64,000 nucleotides of DNA from Anaerolineales bacterium. GTDB taxonomy: Bacteria > Chloroflexota > Anaerolineae > Anaerolineales > Villigracilaceae. Positions 51,402-59,936 of the stretch are shown here, piece by piece (positions within the stretch are counted from its first letter, which is position 1; each line of letters begins with the position of its first letter). The stretch covers positions 62,001 to 126,000 of the forward strand of contig JACZJC010000039.1 in the NCBI GenBank assembly GCA_014860745.1, written 5' to 3'. Made by a program: the position numbers and the translations under genes. The notes below the pieces were generated by a model. The model saw only the letters and a list, made by a program, of their open reading frames with translations. It was not told the DNA's origin and did no database searches.

Positions 51402-52802
51402 ATGTGGCAGCTGGTAATTGAAGCATTAAATACTCCCCAAAGACGGCTTACCCTTCCAGCGGGAATTACACGTATCGGACGCGGCTCCGCCAATGAGATT
51501 CTGATTGACGACAGCGCCGCATCCCGCTTCCATGCCTGCATCGAATATAAACCTGAAACAAATACGCTTACGCTGACCGACCTTCAGAGTACAAACGGCA
51601 CGTATCTAAACCGGGAACGCATCACACGCCAAACCCCGATCAAAAACAAGGATACGATCCGCATTGGGCAGGTACTCCTGCACCTGGAGAACGAGAATGA
51701 AGTCCGCCCGGCGGCGATGAACACGCAGCGCTTCACTCGCGCGCTGGTGTTGGAGTCGGTGGATAATCACTCCCTGTTGCTTTACGAAATAGCGCAAAAG
51801 CTTAACACAATTCTGGACCTTCCAACGGCCCTGGTGGAAACAGCGGAATTAATCAAACAATATATGAACGTCGAACAATGTGCCGTGATTTTGAAGCAGG
51901 ATTTCGACCGTTTGATTCCCCTGCAATTCGATCCCGAGCTTGCGCGCAAGGCCGTTCAAGATAAATCTGCGGAGATTCGCGTCGACACCATTTGTGTGCC
52001 GATCATGGCCGGAGATGAACTGCTCGGGCTGATCTCCATGATGCGCACCCATACGCCCACACGGACATTTATACAACGCGACCTGCAAATTGCGGTGGCA
52101 ATCAGCCATCAGGCGGCGCTTACCATTCAACGCATGCACCTGCTGGGTCTGGTGAAATCTCATGAACAGACCCATCGCATGCTGCTAAGGTTTGTAGCGC
52201 CCAACGAGGCCGGCAGGCTGCTCAATTATTATTCCAAGAACGGTCGTCTGCCCGGCTTGAAAGAGGAAAAAGTTACCATTCTTTTTTCAGACCTCGCCAA
52301 TTCCATTTCCATAGCCGAGCATCACGATCTCAAGTGGTTTGCCCAGGCCCTGAGTTCGTTCTATCAAACCGCCGCTGAGATAACCTATAAAAATGGCGGC
52401 ACGATCAAATATCTTTCCACGGGCATTATGGCGATTTTCTCAAATGAAACCATTTTGGATGCAGAGCAAAAGGCTGTGGATACCGGCAGGGAATTGATTC
52501 TGCGCATGAAACCCACAGGCTCTCTGGATGAATCGCGCTCCAATATCATTGGAGTAGCCATTAATACGGGAAATGCCATGGTTGGATATGTTGGCGGAGA
52601 AGAACGGGTGGAATTCAATGTAGTGGGCGATATGGTCAATGTAGCAAACCACATGCAGGAATATGCCCATCCCTTTAAGATCATTGCCGGCTCCGAAACG
52701 GTCGCAGCGCTTGGCGAAAATTACCCGCACAAACTGATTAACGTGATTTATTTACGCGGACGTGAAAGCCCGGTGGAGATACACGAAGTGCTGCCTGAAT
52801 GA
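51402..52802 (+). CDS. FHA-GAF-class III cyclase-like signalling protein, probably catalytically degenerate
   Basis: 466 residues. The FHA domain (about 20-100) has IGRGSANEILIDDSAASRFHA and DLQSTNGTYLNRERI, the phosphothreonine-binding pattern. A GAF domain (about 120-245) follows, then a class III nucleotide cyclase fold (290-460). The first metal Asp is present (TILFSDLANS), but the second is lost: GGTIKYLSTGIMAIF has ST where family members have GD. The final N-x-x-x-R is replaced, since VGDMVNVANHM lacks the Arg. So it may bind nucleotide but not make cAMP. The Ser/Thr kinase at 9639 could supply phosphothreonine. Overlaps the zinc-ribbon gene by 4 bp. Confidence 0.85.
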   Translation: MWQLVIEALNTPQRRLTLPAGITRIGRGSANEILIDDSAASRFHACIEYKPETNTLTLTDLQSTNGTYLNRERITRQTPIKNKDTIRIGQVLLHLENENEVRPAAMNTQRFTRALVLESVDNHSLLLYEIAQKLNTILDLPTALVETAELIKQYMNVEQCAVILKQDFDRLIPLQFDPELARKAVQDKSAEIRVDTICVPIMAGDELLGLISMMRTHTPTRTFIQRDLQIAVAISHQAALTIQRMHLLGLVKSHEQTHRMLLRFVAPNEAGRLLNYYSKNGRLPGLKEEKVTILFSDLANSISIAEHHDLKWFAQALSSFYQTAAEITYKNGGTIKYLSTGIMAIFSNETILDAEQKAVDTGRELILRMKPTGSLDESRSNIIGVAINTGNAMVGYVGGEERVEFNVVGDMVNVANHMQEYAHPFKIIAGSETVAALGENYPHKLINVIYLRGRESPVEIHEVLPE

Positions 52803-53221
52803 ACTGCCCCAAATGTAAATCTGACCTGGTGAAACGATATTACAAAGGCATGATCGAAGTGGAGGCATGCCCCGGCTGCCGAGGCATGTGGCTGGATTCG
52901 CACGAGTTGGACCAACTGGAAGACACTGCTTTTGACAACGACCCGCACAAGGGTTCGCTGGCGCATTTCCAAACCAAAACGAATTATCCCTGCCCGCACT
53001 GCGGGAATGGATTGGATGAGTTCAAGTACCGCCTCTATGACCTGAAACTGGACTATTGCGCCGAACTCGATCACGGCTTCTGGCTGGATGCCGGGGAGGA
53101 TGAGCGGGTGATGGAGATCATGCGCCAGCGCGCGGGGGAGATCCAAAGAAAGTTCAACGCCGAAGCGGAATGGAAGCAAATGCTAAAGAACATGCATGCT
53201 TTTCTCGCAAAGAAGAAGTAA
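52799..53221 (+). CDS. Zinc-ribbon (zf-TFIIB type) protein
   Basis: 140 residues. The N-terminal ribbon MNCPKCKSDLVKR...ACPGCRGMWLDSHELDQL has two CxxC pairs; the second part repeats the motif (YPCPHCGNGLDEFKY, then LDYCAELDHGFWLDAGEDE), so this is a two-ribbon protein of the zf-TFIIB family, whose function is unknown. ATGA overlap with the FHA gene means coupled translation and a likely shared pathway. The last 40 residues are helical and basic. Confidence 0.85.
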   Translation: MNCPKCKSDLVKRYYKGMIEVEACPGCRGMWLDSHELDQLEDTAFDNDPHKGSLAHFQTKTNYPCPHCGNGLDEFKYRLYDLKLDYCAELDHGFWLDAGEDERVMEIMRQRAGEIQRKFNAEAEWKQMLKNMHAFLAKKK

Positions 53222-53222
53222 A

Positions 53223-54191
53223 CTACTCGTAAAACTCAGGCTGGTATGGGGATGTATGTTTTTTCGATTGTTCCAGAATCTCGTCAATCGTCAGGTCGGC
53301 GTTCTTTTTCTCTGCAGGATGGTAGTGCACATGCACCCGCCTGACGTTGGGAATCGAAAGCATGACCACATCCTCCACCTGGCTGGCGATCCGGTCGCCC
53401 TCCTGCACGGTCAAAGCACCGTAAATGCCTATCGTCAAATTGAGCACGATATGAGGTCCGAAACGATGCGCCTGAATTTCCTCCAGTTGTTTCACCCCCT
53501 CCACATCCTTCAATAGATTGGCGATGCGTTCCGCCAGGTCACGGCTTGGAATGACGCCCATCAGGTCGGTGGATGATTCGCGCAGGACGAAAATGCCCGT
53601 GCGTAAAATCAGCAAAGCTACCAGCGCGCCCGCCAGCGGGTCCACCCAGGGATATCCGCGCTGACCGAGAAAAATGCCAATGGATGCCGCGCTCGCGGAA
53701 AACAAGTCGTTGCGATGATCGTAGGCGAGGGCATCCACAACGGGGTTTTGAGTCTCACGCCCGAGGTTGCGAATGTACCAGCTGAGGAAAATTTTTATCG
53801 CAACGGTGGCCAGGGCAACCCAAAGCGCGAACGGATGCGCGCCCTGAGAAGTGGCAGGCCCATCCACAAAATCCCAAACCTTATCCAGCGCGTCCCAAAA
53901 AACAGCGACCGCCGTGGTGACAATGAACGAGCCGATTACCAGCGATGCAATACTCTCAAACTGACGATGTCCATAGGGATGTTCCCGGTCGGCGGGTTCA
54001 TTTGCCATGCGCACAAACACGCTGGCGGCAATGTAATAGGCCACATCCGAAGTCGAGTTAATTCCTTCGGCCAGCAGGGCGGGGCTGTGCCCCAGAATAC
54101 CAAAGGTGGTTTTGACAATCGACAGAAGGATATTGATGCCCAACCCAAGGTTGATGGCCAGCAGGCTTTTGCGGTCGCGTTCGTGCGTCAT
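53223..54191 (-). CDS. Cation diffusion facilitator transporter
   Basis: 322 residues. Six TM helices (about 18-215) and a C-terminal cytoplasmic domain with VRRVHVHYHPAE. The metal-site residues appear as EGINSTSDVAYY in TM2 and YDHRNDLFSASAA in TM5 (HxxD). It would export Zn2+, Fe2+ or Mn2+ with protons. The start MTHERDRK at 54191 is chosen; TACAAT on the minus strand (54199-54204) lies 7 nt upstream, so the transcript is leaderless. It lies 89 bp downstream of the P-type ATPase, after its own terminator. Confidence 0.93.
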   Translation of the reverse strand: MTHERDRKSLLAINLGLGINILLSIVKTTFGILGHSPALLAEGINSTSDVAYYIAASVFVRMANEPADREHPYGHRQFESIASLVIGSFIVTTAVAVFWDALDKVWDFVDGPATSQGAHPFALWVALATVAIKIFLSWYIRNLGRETQNPVVDALAYDHRNDLFSASAASIGIFLGQRGYPWVDPLAGALVALLILRTGIFVLRESSTDLMGVIPSRDLAERIANLLKDVEGVKQLEEIQAHRFGPHIVLNLTIGIYGALTVQEGDRIASQVEDVVMLSIPNVRRVHVHYHPAEKKNADLTIDEILEQSKKHTSPYQPEFYE

Positions 54192-54243
54192 GGGGTAAAT
54201 TGTAGTGTGTTTTGGTTTTTCCACAACTGCCAAATATCATATA

Positions 54244-54272
54244 AAAATCTCCCGCAAATGCGGGAGATTTTT
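54244..54272 (-). terminator. Terminator after the P-type ATPase
   Basis: AAAATCTCCCGCA and complement with AA loop. Confidence 0.85.
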
Positions 54273-54279
54273 GTCTGCC

Positions 54280-57183
54280 TTATTTTCCTTTTCGTCTCAG
54301 GAAAATTTTTGTGATCTCTTCGGCAACCGCGGGCATCAATGCCAGGCCAAGCACCAGCCCCCATTCACGCGCGTTGAGGAAATGTGTGTTGAAGATGGGT
54401 TGCAAAAATGGGACCGCGCAAACCAGCAGAAGCAGGAAAATCGAAAGGCCGACCGCGTATTGCATGTATCTATTCGAGAAGATTCCGATCTTGAAAATGG
54501 ATGCGCGTTCCGAACGGACTGTGTATGCGCGGAACAATTCGGCAAGTGATAGTGTGACGAAAGCCATCGTCTCCGCAGTTTGAACGTCGACCCCGCGCCA
54601 ATCGTGCGCGAGGACAAAAGATAATACGTTCACTCCCAACGGGATGACTGTTCCTGCTTCGAGATGCCAGGCCAACCCTGCCACAAAGGCACCCAGCACC
54701 GCGCCTGTTTGGGCAACGGTCTGCACGAGGATGCCTATGCCCATCGAGCGGTTGACGATGGGTTCGCTTTTTGCGCGCGGCTTCTGATCCATGATATCCG
54801 GGTCGCCTTTTTCCATGGCCAGGGCCAGGGCGGGAGCGCCGTCTGTGATCAGGTTTAGCCAGAGCAATTGAATCGCTGTCAACGGTGCCGGCAGGCCTGC
54901 CAGCGTGGCAAGGAAGATGATCATGATCTCTGCCACATTGGAGGAAAGCAGGAAGAATACGAACTTGCGGATGTTGCTGTAAATGACGCGGCCCTGTTCC
55001 ACTGCAGAAACGATGCTGGCATAGTTATCGTCGGTAAGCACCATGTCTGCGGTTTCTTTGGCTACATCCGTGCCGGTGATGCCCATCGCCACGCCGATGT
55101 CTGCGCGTTTGATGGCGGGGGCGTCGTTCACACCGTCGCCGGTCATTGCCACAATTTCGTCGTTGGCCTGTAATGCGTCCACGATTCTCATTTTGTGTTC
55201 GGGGGAAACGCGGGCGAATACATCCGTCTCTTCAATGATAATCTTGAGTTCGTTGTCATCGATCTCGTCGAGTTGAGCGCCTGTCATTACCTTTTTGCCG
55301 GGACGCAGGAGGCCGATCGACTCGGCAATGGCTTTGGCCGTATTGGGGAAATCTCCAGTAATCATCACTGTGCGGATGCCCGCATGGCGCGCTTTTTCGA
55401 GCGCGGGTTTCACTTCCGTGCGCGGCGGGTCGATCATGCCGAGCAATCCGACAAAGACCAAATCCCTTTCGAGGTCGTTGGTTTTCACCTGCTCGATGTT
55501 ATTCGGCACATCCCTTTCCACACGATAGGCAAAGCCCAGCACGCGCAGGGCGTCGCGGGTCATGGCGTCATTGGCGGCAAGAATGCGTTCTCTCGCCTCG
55601 ACTGTCATTTCACGCGGCTCGTCATCCATGCCCTGATATTGGGTACACAGATCCAGCACAATATCAGGCGCGCCTTTGACGGCGATCACATCCCAATCCT
55701 TCTGTTTTTCATCGTGAAAAGGGGATGGGTCGGACGATTTTGGATTGCGCACATCATGGATCGTGATCATGCGCTTACGCTCGGAATCGAACGGCACTTC
55801 ACTCTCGCGCGGGTAGGCTTCGTCAATTTCAAGGTGAATGGCTCCGGCCTTGGCCGCTGCCACTAAAAGAGCGCCCTCTGTCGGGTCGCCAACGATGCGG
55901 AAGGTTTGCTGGGATTCATTCTCGCCTGTCCCTTCAATAGTCGCATCGTTATTCAACAGTCCAAGCCAGAGGGTGGAGAGAATGGCAGGATATTGATTAA
56001 TGTCCACTTTTTTGCCGTCCACTTGAAATTCACCGTTCGGCGAATACCCGGTTCCGGTCACATGGATGAATTGATCGTCGGCCCACACCCGCGTAACGGT
56101 CATTTCGTTTTGGGTCAAGGTTCCGGTTTTATCGGAACAGATCGTCGTGGCCGAACCAAGCGTCTCAACCGAAGACAGTTTTCGGATAAGCGCGTGGCGC
56201 TGCACCATTTCCCGCATCCCCAGCGCAAGGGAGATGGTCACAACGGCGGGCAGTCCCTCTGGCACGGCCGCAATCGCAAGGCTGATGGCAATAATGAATA
56301 CTTCGGTGATTTCCGCAGCGAATTCCTTGAAATACTCCAACGGCGCGGAGAATAACCCCCCGATATCAGTGTAGTTAATGAGCGCGACGATGAACACAAC
56401 CGCAACCAATATCAACGCGCCAATGCTCAACGACCTGCCGAGCTGGTCCAGCCTTCTTTGCAACGGAGTTTCTTCGGTCTCCACATTTTGGAGCATGGTG
56501 GCGATCAGCCCCAATTGAGTCCGCATACCGGTGCTGGTGACCACGCCGCGTCCGCGCCCGTAGTTGACCAAAGTTCCCATGAAGGCCGTATTTTTTCGAT
56601 CCCCAAGCGGAACATTCTTCTCGAGCAGGGTGGCTGCATTTTTTTGCACCGGCAAAGACTCGCCCGTGAGCGACGCTTCCTCCACGCGCAGGTTGACAGC
56701 CTCCAACAAACGCAAGTCTGCGGGAATGAAATTGCCCGACTCCAGAAAGACAATGTCACCCGGCACAAGGTTGTAGGAAGGCACGGATGTATGGACTCCG
56801 TCGCGAACCACATGCGCATCAGGCGCGGCGAGTTTTTTCAGGGCAGCCAAAGCCTGCTCAGCACGTTGTTCCTGGATGATGCCAAGCACAGAATTTAAGA
56901 CAACAATCGCCATAATGGCAGCGGCTTCCACATAGTCGCCAAGCAATGCAGAAATGACCGAAGCAACGATCAGCAGGATCACCACAAAGTTATTCAACTG
57001 GTCCCACAACATGGACAGGAAGCCCGGGCGCGGCGCTTCAACCAATTGATTCGGCCCATATACCGCCAGGCGGTGTTCAGCCTCTGCGGTTGTTAATCCT
57101 TCATTATGTACTTCCAAATGCTTGAGCACATCATTTGCAGTGAGCGCGTGCCATTCCCGCTGTGGTGATTCTTCAAAAGTCAT
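54280..57183 (-). CDS. P-type (type IIA) cation ATPase, probably Mn2+/Ca2+-exporting
   Basis: 967 residues, ten TM helices. Phosphorylation motif CSDKTGTLTQNEMTV, actuator LTGESLPV, nucleotide-binding KGAPDIVLDL, hinge MTGDGVNDAPAIKRADIGVAMG; TM4 carries IAAVPEGLPAV and TM6 NLITDGAPALALAMEKGDP, the type II layout of SERCA/PMR1 pumps. Such enzymes extrude Ca2+, and some Mn2+. Its leader carries a Mn2+-type yybP-ykoY riboswitch, so Mn2+ export is likely (inference). N-terminal cation-ATPase domain present. Ribosome binding site GGAG. Transcription starts near 57362. Confidence 0.95.
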   Translation of the reverse strand: MTFEESPQREWHALTANDVLKHLEVHNEGLTTAEAEHRLAVYGPNQLVEAPRPGFLSMLWDQLNNFVVILLIVASVISALLGDYVEAAAIMAIVVLNSVLGIIQEQRAEQALAALKKLAAPDAHVVRDGVHTSVPSYNLVPGDIVFLESGNFIPADLRLLEAVNLRVEEASLTGESLPVQKNAATLLEKNVPLGDRKNTAFMGTLVNYGRGRGVVTSTGMRTQLGLIATMLQNVETEETPLQRRLDQLGRSLSIGALILVAVVFIVALINYTDIGGLFSAPLEYFKEFAAEITEVFIIAISLAIAAVPEGLPAVVTISLALGMREMVQRHALIRKLSSVETLGSATTICSDKTGTLTQNEMTVTRVWADDQFIHVTGTGYSPNGEFQVDGKKVDINQYPAILSTLWLGLLNNDATIEGTGENESQQTFRIVGDPTEGALLVAAAKAGAIHLEIDEAYPRESEVPFDSERKRMITIHDVRNPKSSDPSPFHDEKQKDWDVIAVKGAPDIVLDLCTQYQGMDDEPREMTVEARERILAANDAMTRDALRVLGFAYRVERDVPNNIEQVKTNDLERDLVFVGLLGMIDPPRTEVKPALEKARHAGIRTVMITGDFPNTAKAIAESIGLLRPGKKVMTGAQLDEIDDNELKIIIEETDVFARVSPEHKMRIVDALQANDEIVAMTGDGVNDAPAIKRADIGVAMGITGTDVAKETADMVLTDDNYASIVSAVEQGRVIYSNIRKFVFFLLSSNVAEIMIIFLATLAGLPAPLTAIQLLWLNLITDGAPALALAMEKGDPDIMDQKPRAKSEPIVNRSMGIGILVQTVAQTGAVLGAFVAGLAWHLEAGTVIPLGVNVLSFVLAHDWRGVDVQTAETMAFVTLSLAELFRAYTVRSERASIFKIGIFSNRYMQYAVGLSIFLLLLVCAVPFLQPIFNTHFLNAREWGLVLGLALMPAVAEEITKIFLRRKGK

Positions 57184-57234
57184 ACAAAATCTCCTGGTCC
57201 AAAAATTTCGGAAACCGTCCTGAAAAAATTAAAA

Positions 57235-57264
57235 CGAGACCACCACGCCTCCGTGATGGTCTCG
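57235..57264 (-). terminator. Riboswitch-controlled terminator of the P-type ATPase gene
   Basis: Arms CGAGACCACCACG and CGTGATGGTCTCG (one mismatch) around CCTC; on the minus strand it is followed by GTTTTAATTTTTT. It lies in the 5' leader, so it should stop transcription unless the aptamer is bound. Confidence 0.85.
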
Positions 57265-57362
57265 CCAAACGTCTGGAACGTCCGCGCTGCCGATGGCGGT
57301 TCGTCAATGATATGACGACAGCGCGCCCTGCTTTTTTCACCACAGGCGGCTACTCCCCAAAC
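57265..57362 (-). promoter_or_regulatory. yybP-ykoY-type manganese riboswitch
   Basis: On the minus strand the leader begins with GGGGAGTAGCC (57348-57358 region), the signature of this class, then a CGTCA/TGACG hairpin (about 57299-57314), a GC-rich arm, and ends CGTTTGGCGAGACC next to the terminator. Its position directly before a P-type ATPase is the typical context of the family, which senses Mn2+ and turns on exporters. The call rests on motif and context; I could not run a covariance model. Confidence 0.82.
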
Positions 57363-57368
57363 GCTTTG

Positions 57369-57397
57369 AGTGTATCCACATGCAAAAGGATTGTCAA
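57369..57397 (-). promoter_or_regulatory. Promoter of the riboswitch-ATPase transcript
   Basis: Minus-strand TTGACA (57392-57397), 17-bp spacer, TACACT (57369-57374). Start near 57362, giving a 180-nt leader. Confidence 0.85.
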
Positions 57398-57429
57398 GCA
57401 GCCGCCAGCCAAAACGGATTGGATGAGGG

Positions 57430-57435
57430 TACAAT
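57430..57435 (+). promoter_or_regulatory. -10 box of the leaderless CcmC-like gene
   Basis: TACAAT, 7 nt before the ATG at 57443; no Shine-Dalgarno. Confidence 0.5.
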
Positions 57436-57442
57436 ACACGCC

Positions 57443-58051
57443 ATGTCCAAGCCAAAATCACCAATCATTTATTTATTCATAACCCTCATTGCCATTGCGT
57501 TCCTGACTCTTCTGAGTCCCGAGGAAAAATCATTGGGAGCCAACGTGCGGATCGTGTACCTGCATGGATCCTGGGTACTGACGGCGGAAATTGCGTTCAT
57601 CTTCGCGGCTCTTGCCGGACTTTTGGGACTGATTCTGCAAAGGGATATTTTCCACACCTGGTCCGCTGCGCTCGGGCGCGCAGGAATTGTCTTCTGGGTC
57701 ACCTATCTTCCGCTTTCCTTATTCGCCATGCAAAGCAACTGGAACGGACTCTTCCTTGCCGAGCCGCGTTTCCGTCTCGCCATGATCTTTGCCGTGACGG
57801 GTATTCTGCTCCAGATCGGCTTGTGGATTTTCAATATTTCCTGGCTCACTTCACTGGGGAATATTATCTACATCGTTGTCCTACGAATAATCTTTTCCAC
57901 CGCTGAAAATATCATGCACCCGCCACCCTCGCCGATCTTTAACTCAGGAAATTACGTCATAATCGGATTCTTTGTCGGCTTGAATCTACTCACTTTGCTG
58001 GCTGCATATTTCCTCACCCGCTTTTTCCTTTCATTCCGATCAAATAGCTGA
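57443..58051 (+). CDS. Membrane protein resembling heme-exporter/CcmC-type proteins, divergent
   Basis: 202 residues, six TM helices. The pattern RIVYLHGSWVLTAEIAFIFAAL, then ALGRAGIVFWVTYLPLS, AMQSNWNGLFLAEPRFRLAM has the order and spacing of CcmC/CcsA (R.VY.H..... , then ...G..F....L..G......W......PRL) with His at the first position, but the tryptophan-rich heme-binding WxWD motif is not conserved. I propose a distant CcmC-like protein with uncertain function. It is predicted leaderless, and the MFS gene follows 9 bp later. Confidence 0.45.
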   Translation: MSKPKSPIIYLFITLIAIAFLTLLSPEEKSLGANVRIVYLHGSWVLTAEIAFIFAALAGLLGLILQRDIFHTWSAALGRAGIVFWVTYLPLSLFAMQSNWNGLFLAEPRFRLAMIFAVTGILLQIGLWIFNISWLTSLGNIIYIVVLRIIFSTAENIMHPPPSPIFNSGNYVIIGFFVGLNLLTLLAAYFLTRFFLSFRSNS

Positions 58052-58059
58052 AGAACAAC

Positions 58060-59208
58060 TTGCGAACTCGATTCCAGCTTATCATCTTCATGTTCCTGCG
58101 CACCATCCTGAACACCGCCCACAGGATGGTGTATCCATTTTTATCCGTCTTCGCCCGCGGCCTCGGTGTGGATATTGCCACCATGTCCCTGCTCATGACG
58201 GTCCGTTCCCTGCTCGGCACAACCAGCCCGCTGTTTGCGCCCCTCTCCGACCGCCGCGGAAGAAGATTCGGTATGCTGGTCGGTGTTTCGATTTTTACCC
58301 TTGGCGTTGGGCTCGTTGCTATTTATCCATCTTTTTGGACTCTTGCCGCAGCGCTTTTGCTGGCCATGGTCGGAAAATATATGTTCGACCCAGCCATGCA
58401 GGCTTACTTCGGAGACCGCATCCCATATGAACAGCGCGGCACGGCACTGGCCGTAACCGAGGTAGCCTGGTCGCTGGCATTTATCGCCGGCGTTCCAGCG
58501 GTGGGGTTTTTGATCGATGCGTTCGGCTGGCCGGCGCCGTTTCCAATTTTTACCGTGCTTGGGCTGATTATCTTTTTCATCGTATGGCGCATCGTCCCAA
58601 AAGAGGACCCCCACCACGAACCCACGGCCAACTCCAGCGATGGCTATCGCGCCGTGTTCACCTCCATTCCCGCCATGGCCGGAGTTTCCATTGCATTGTG
58701 GGCCAGTGCGGCGAATGAAATGGTCAATATCATCTTTGGCGTCTGGCTGGAGGATTCGTTTGGTTTGAAAATCATTGCGCTTGCGGGTGCTTCGGCGGTG
58801 ATTGGCATTTCCGAATTAAGCGGGGAGGGATTGGTCGCTTTGACCACGGACAGACTGGGGAAGCCGCTCGCCCTGACCATTGGGCTGGTCGGCAATGCCC
58901 TGGCTTCGATCCTGCTCCCGATCATCGGTCAGACTCAAACCGGCGCGCTGGTGGGCCTGTTCCTGTTTTACATCACCTTTGAATATGTGATGGTCAGCCA
59001 TATTCCTTTAATGACAGAGCTTGTCCCTTCGGCGCGGGCGACAATTTTGTCCATCAATGTCACCGGCCATGCGTTGGGCAGGGCTCTCGGAGCCTTTCTC
59101 GCGGCGTTCGTCTATCAACAATTTGGCTTTTTGTTCGTGGCATTGACCGCTGTGCTGTTCAATGTGGCGGGCCTTCTGGCCTTGCGAAGAATGCAAAAAG
59201 GTAAGTGA
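58060..59208 (+). CDS. Major facilitator superfamily transporter
   Basis: 382 residues, 12 TM helices. The loop 2-3 motif APLSDRRGRRFGMLVG is the MFS signature, repeated weakly in VALTTDRLGKPLALTIGLVG. The ORF begins with TTG at 58060 and ATG at 58090 is an alternative; the first gives a conserved Arg-rich N-terminus (MRTRFQLIIFMFLRTI). Substrate unknown; it may export a small drug-like or lipid molecule. Overlaps the methyltransferase start by 1 bp. Confidence 0.86.
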   Translation: MRTRFQLIIFMFLRTILNTAHRMVYPFLSVFARGLGVDIATMSLLMTVRSLLGTTSPLFAPLSDRRGRRFGMLVGVSIFTLGVGLVAIYPSFWTLAAALLLAMVGKYMFDPAMQAYFGDRIPYEQRGTALAVTEVAWSLAFIAGVPAVGFLIDAFGWPAPFPIFTVLGLIIFFIVWRIVPKEDPHHEPTANSSDGYRAVFTSIPAMAGVSIALWASAANEMVNIIFGVWLEDSFGLKIIALAGASAVIGISELSGEGLVALTTDRLGKPLALTIGLVGNALASILLPIIGQTQTGALVGLFLFYITFEYVMVSHIPLMTELVPSARATILSINVTGHALGRALGAFLAAFVYQQFGFLFVALTAVLFNVAGLLALRRMQKGK

Positions 59209-59723
59209 TGCAAATCCTTATTGGGGTTGTGGCATTATTGATCATCGGGGTTGCTTTGTTGTGGGTTTTGGTCCCCGCCTTGTATGGTCTGCCACCGGTC
59301 TCCACGAGCAGAGAACGCATCCGCAGGGCTTTGGAGTTGGCAAATCCGCAGGCGGGGGAAACGATGTACGATCTTGGCTGCGGCCATGGGCGGGTGCTTG
59401 TAATGGCAGCAAAGGAATTCGGATTGAATGCAGTAGGGATTGAAGCGGGGCCTGTGCAGTGTGCTGTCAGTTGGATGAATGCTCTTCGAAACGGAGTCAG
59501 CTCCAAGGTCCGAATTGAAGCGCGAGATTTTTACAAGTCAAATTTACGGGGGGCGGATATTGTCTTTGCGTATCTAACATCCGATCATGGAGACCGTCTT
59601 CAGGAAAAATTAAAAAGGGAATTGCAGCCCGGTGTGCGGGTGGTAACAGTCTCCTTTGGCCTGCCGGGCTGGGACGCGGCAACTTTTGACAGGGAACAGT
59701 TGATCTACCTGTATAAGTTATAA
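59208..59723 (+). CDS. Class I SAM-dependent methyltransferase with N-terminal membrane anchor
   Basis: 171 residues. A TM helix at the N-terminus (MQILIGVVALLIIGVALLWV) precedes a small Rossmann methyltransferase: TMYDLGCGHGRVLVMAAKE (SAM loop), NAVGIEAGP, and ADIVFAYLTSDHGDRLQEKL. The C-terminal LQPGVRVVTVSFGLPGWDA is normal for such enzymes. The compact, membrane-tethered form suggests a lipid or membrane-protein substrate. Start: ATG at 59208 overlapping the MFS stop; GTG at 59205 is an alternative. Confidence 0.82.
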   Translation: MQILIGVVALLIIGVALLWVLVPALYGLPPVSTSRERIRRALELANPQAGETMYDLGCGHGRVLVMAAKEFGLNAVGIEAGPVQCAVSWMNALRNGVSSKVRIEARDFYKSNLRGADIVFAYLTSDHGDRLQEKLKRELQPGVRVVTVSFGLPGWDAATFDREQLIYLYKL

Positions 59724-59751
59724 AAAGCCCCGTCAAATGACGGGGCTTTTT
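59722..59751. terminator. Bidirectional terminator
   Basis: AAAAAGCCCCGTCA and TGACGGGGCTTTTT arms around AA, between the methyltransferase and the convergent pilin gene. Confidence 0.9.
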
Positions 59752-59780
59752 ATAATCGACATAGTAGCGGGTGGCGAAAA

Positions 59781-59936
59781 TTACACGCCGGAGAGGCTGG
59801 AGTTGATATCGCTGAACACGTTGCCGATGATCGGGCCAAGAACCATCAAAGCCGCAATAACGACAATAGCTACCAAAACAAGAATCAACGCGTATTCAAC
59901 AAGACCCTGGCCTCTTTCCTTGGGTGAAAATAACAT
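59781..59936 (-). CDS. Flp/TadE-type class IVb pilin (copy 1)
   Basis: 51 residues. MLFSPKERGQGLVEYALILV has the prepilin cleavage site after RG, with Glu at position 5 of the mature protein (GLVEYALI), followed by a hydrophobic helix and IGNVFSDINSSLSGV. Such pilins build Tad-type surface fibres; the assembly genes (CpaF, TadB/C) are not in the window. The start has AGGAGAAA as ribosome binding site. The sequence is nearly identical to copy 2 at 60138-60293, with an extra C-terminal difference (SGV instead of SSF). The leader has a CACAGGA/TCCTGTG-like hairpin. Confidence 0.9.
   Translation of the reverse strand: MLFSPKERGQGLVEYALILVLVAIVVIAALMVLGPIIGNVFSDINSSLSGV

Noticed and set aside
55195-55866. 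223-codon plus-strand ORF
   Set aside because: Antisense to the P-type ATPase.
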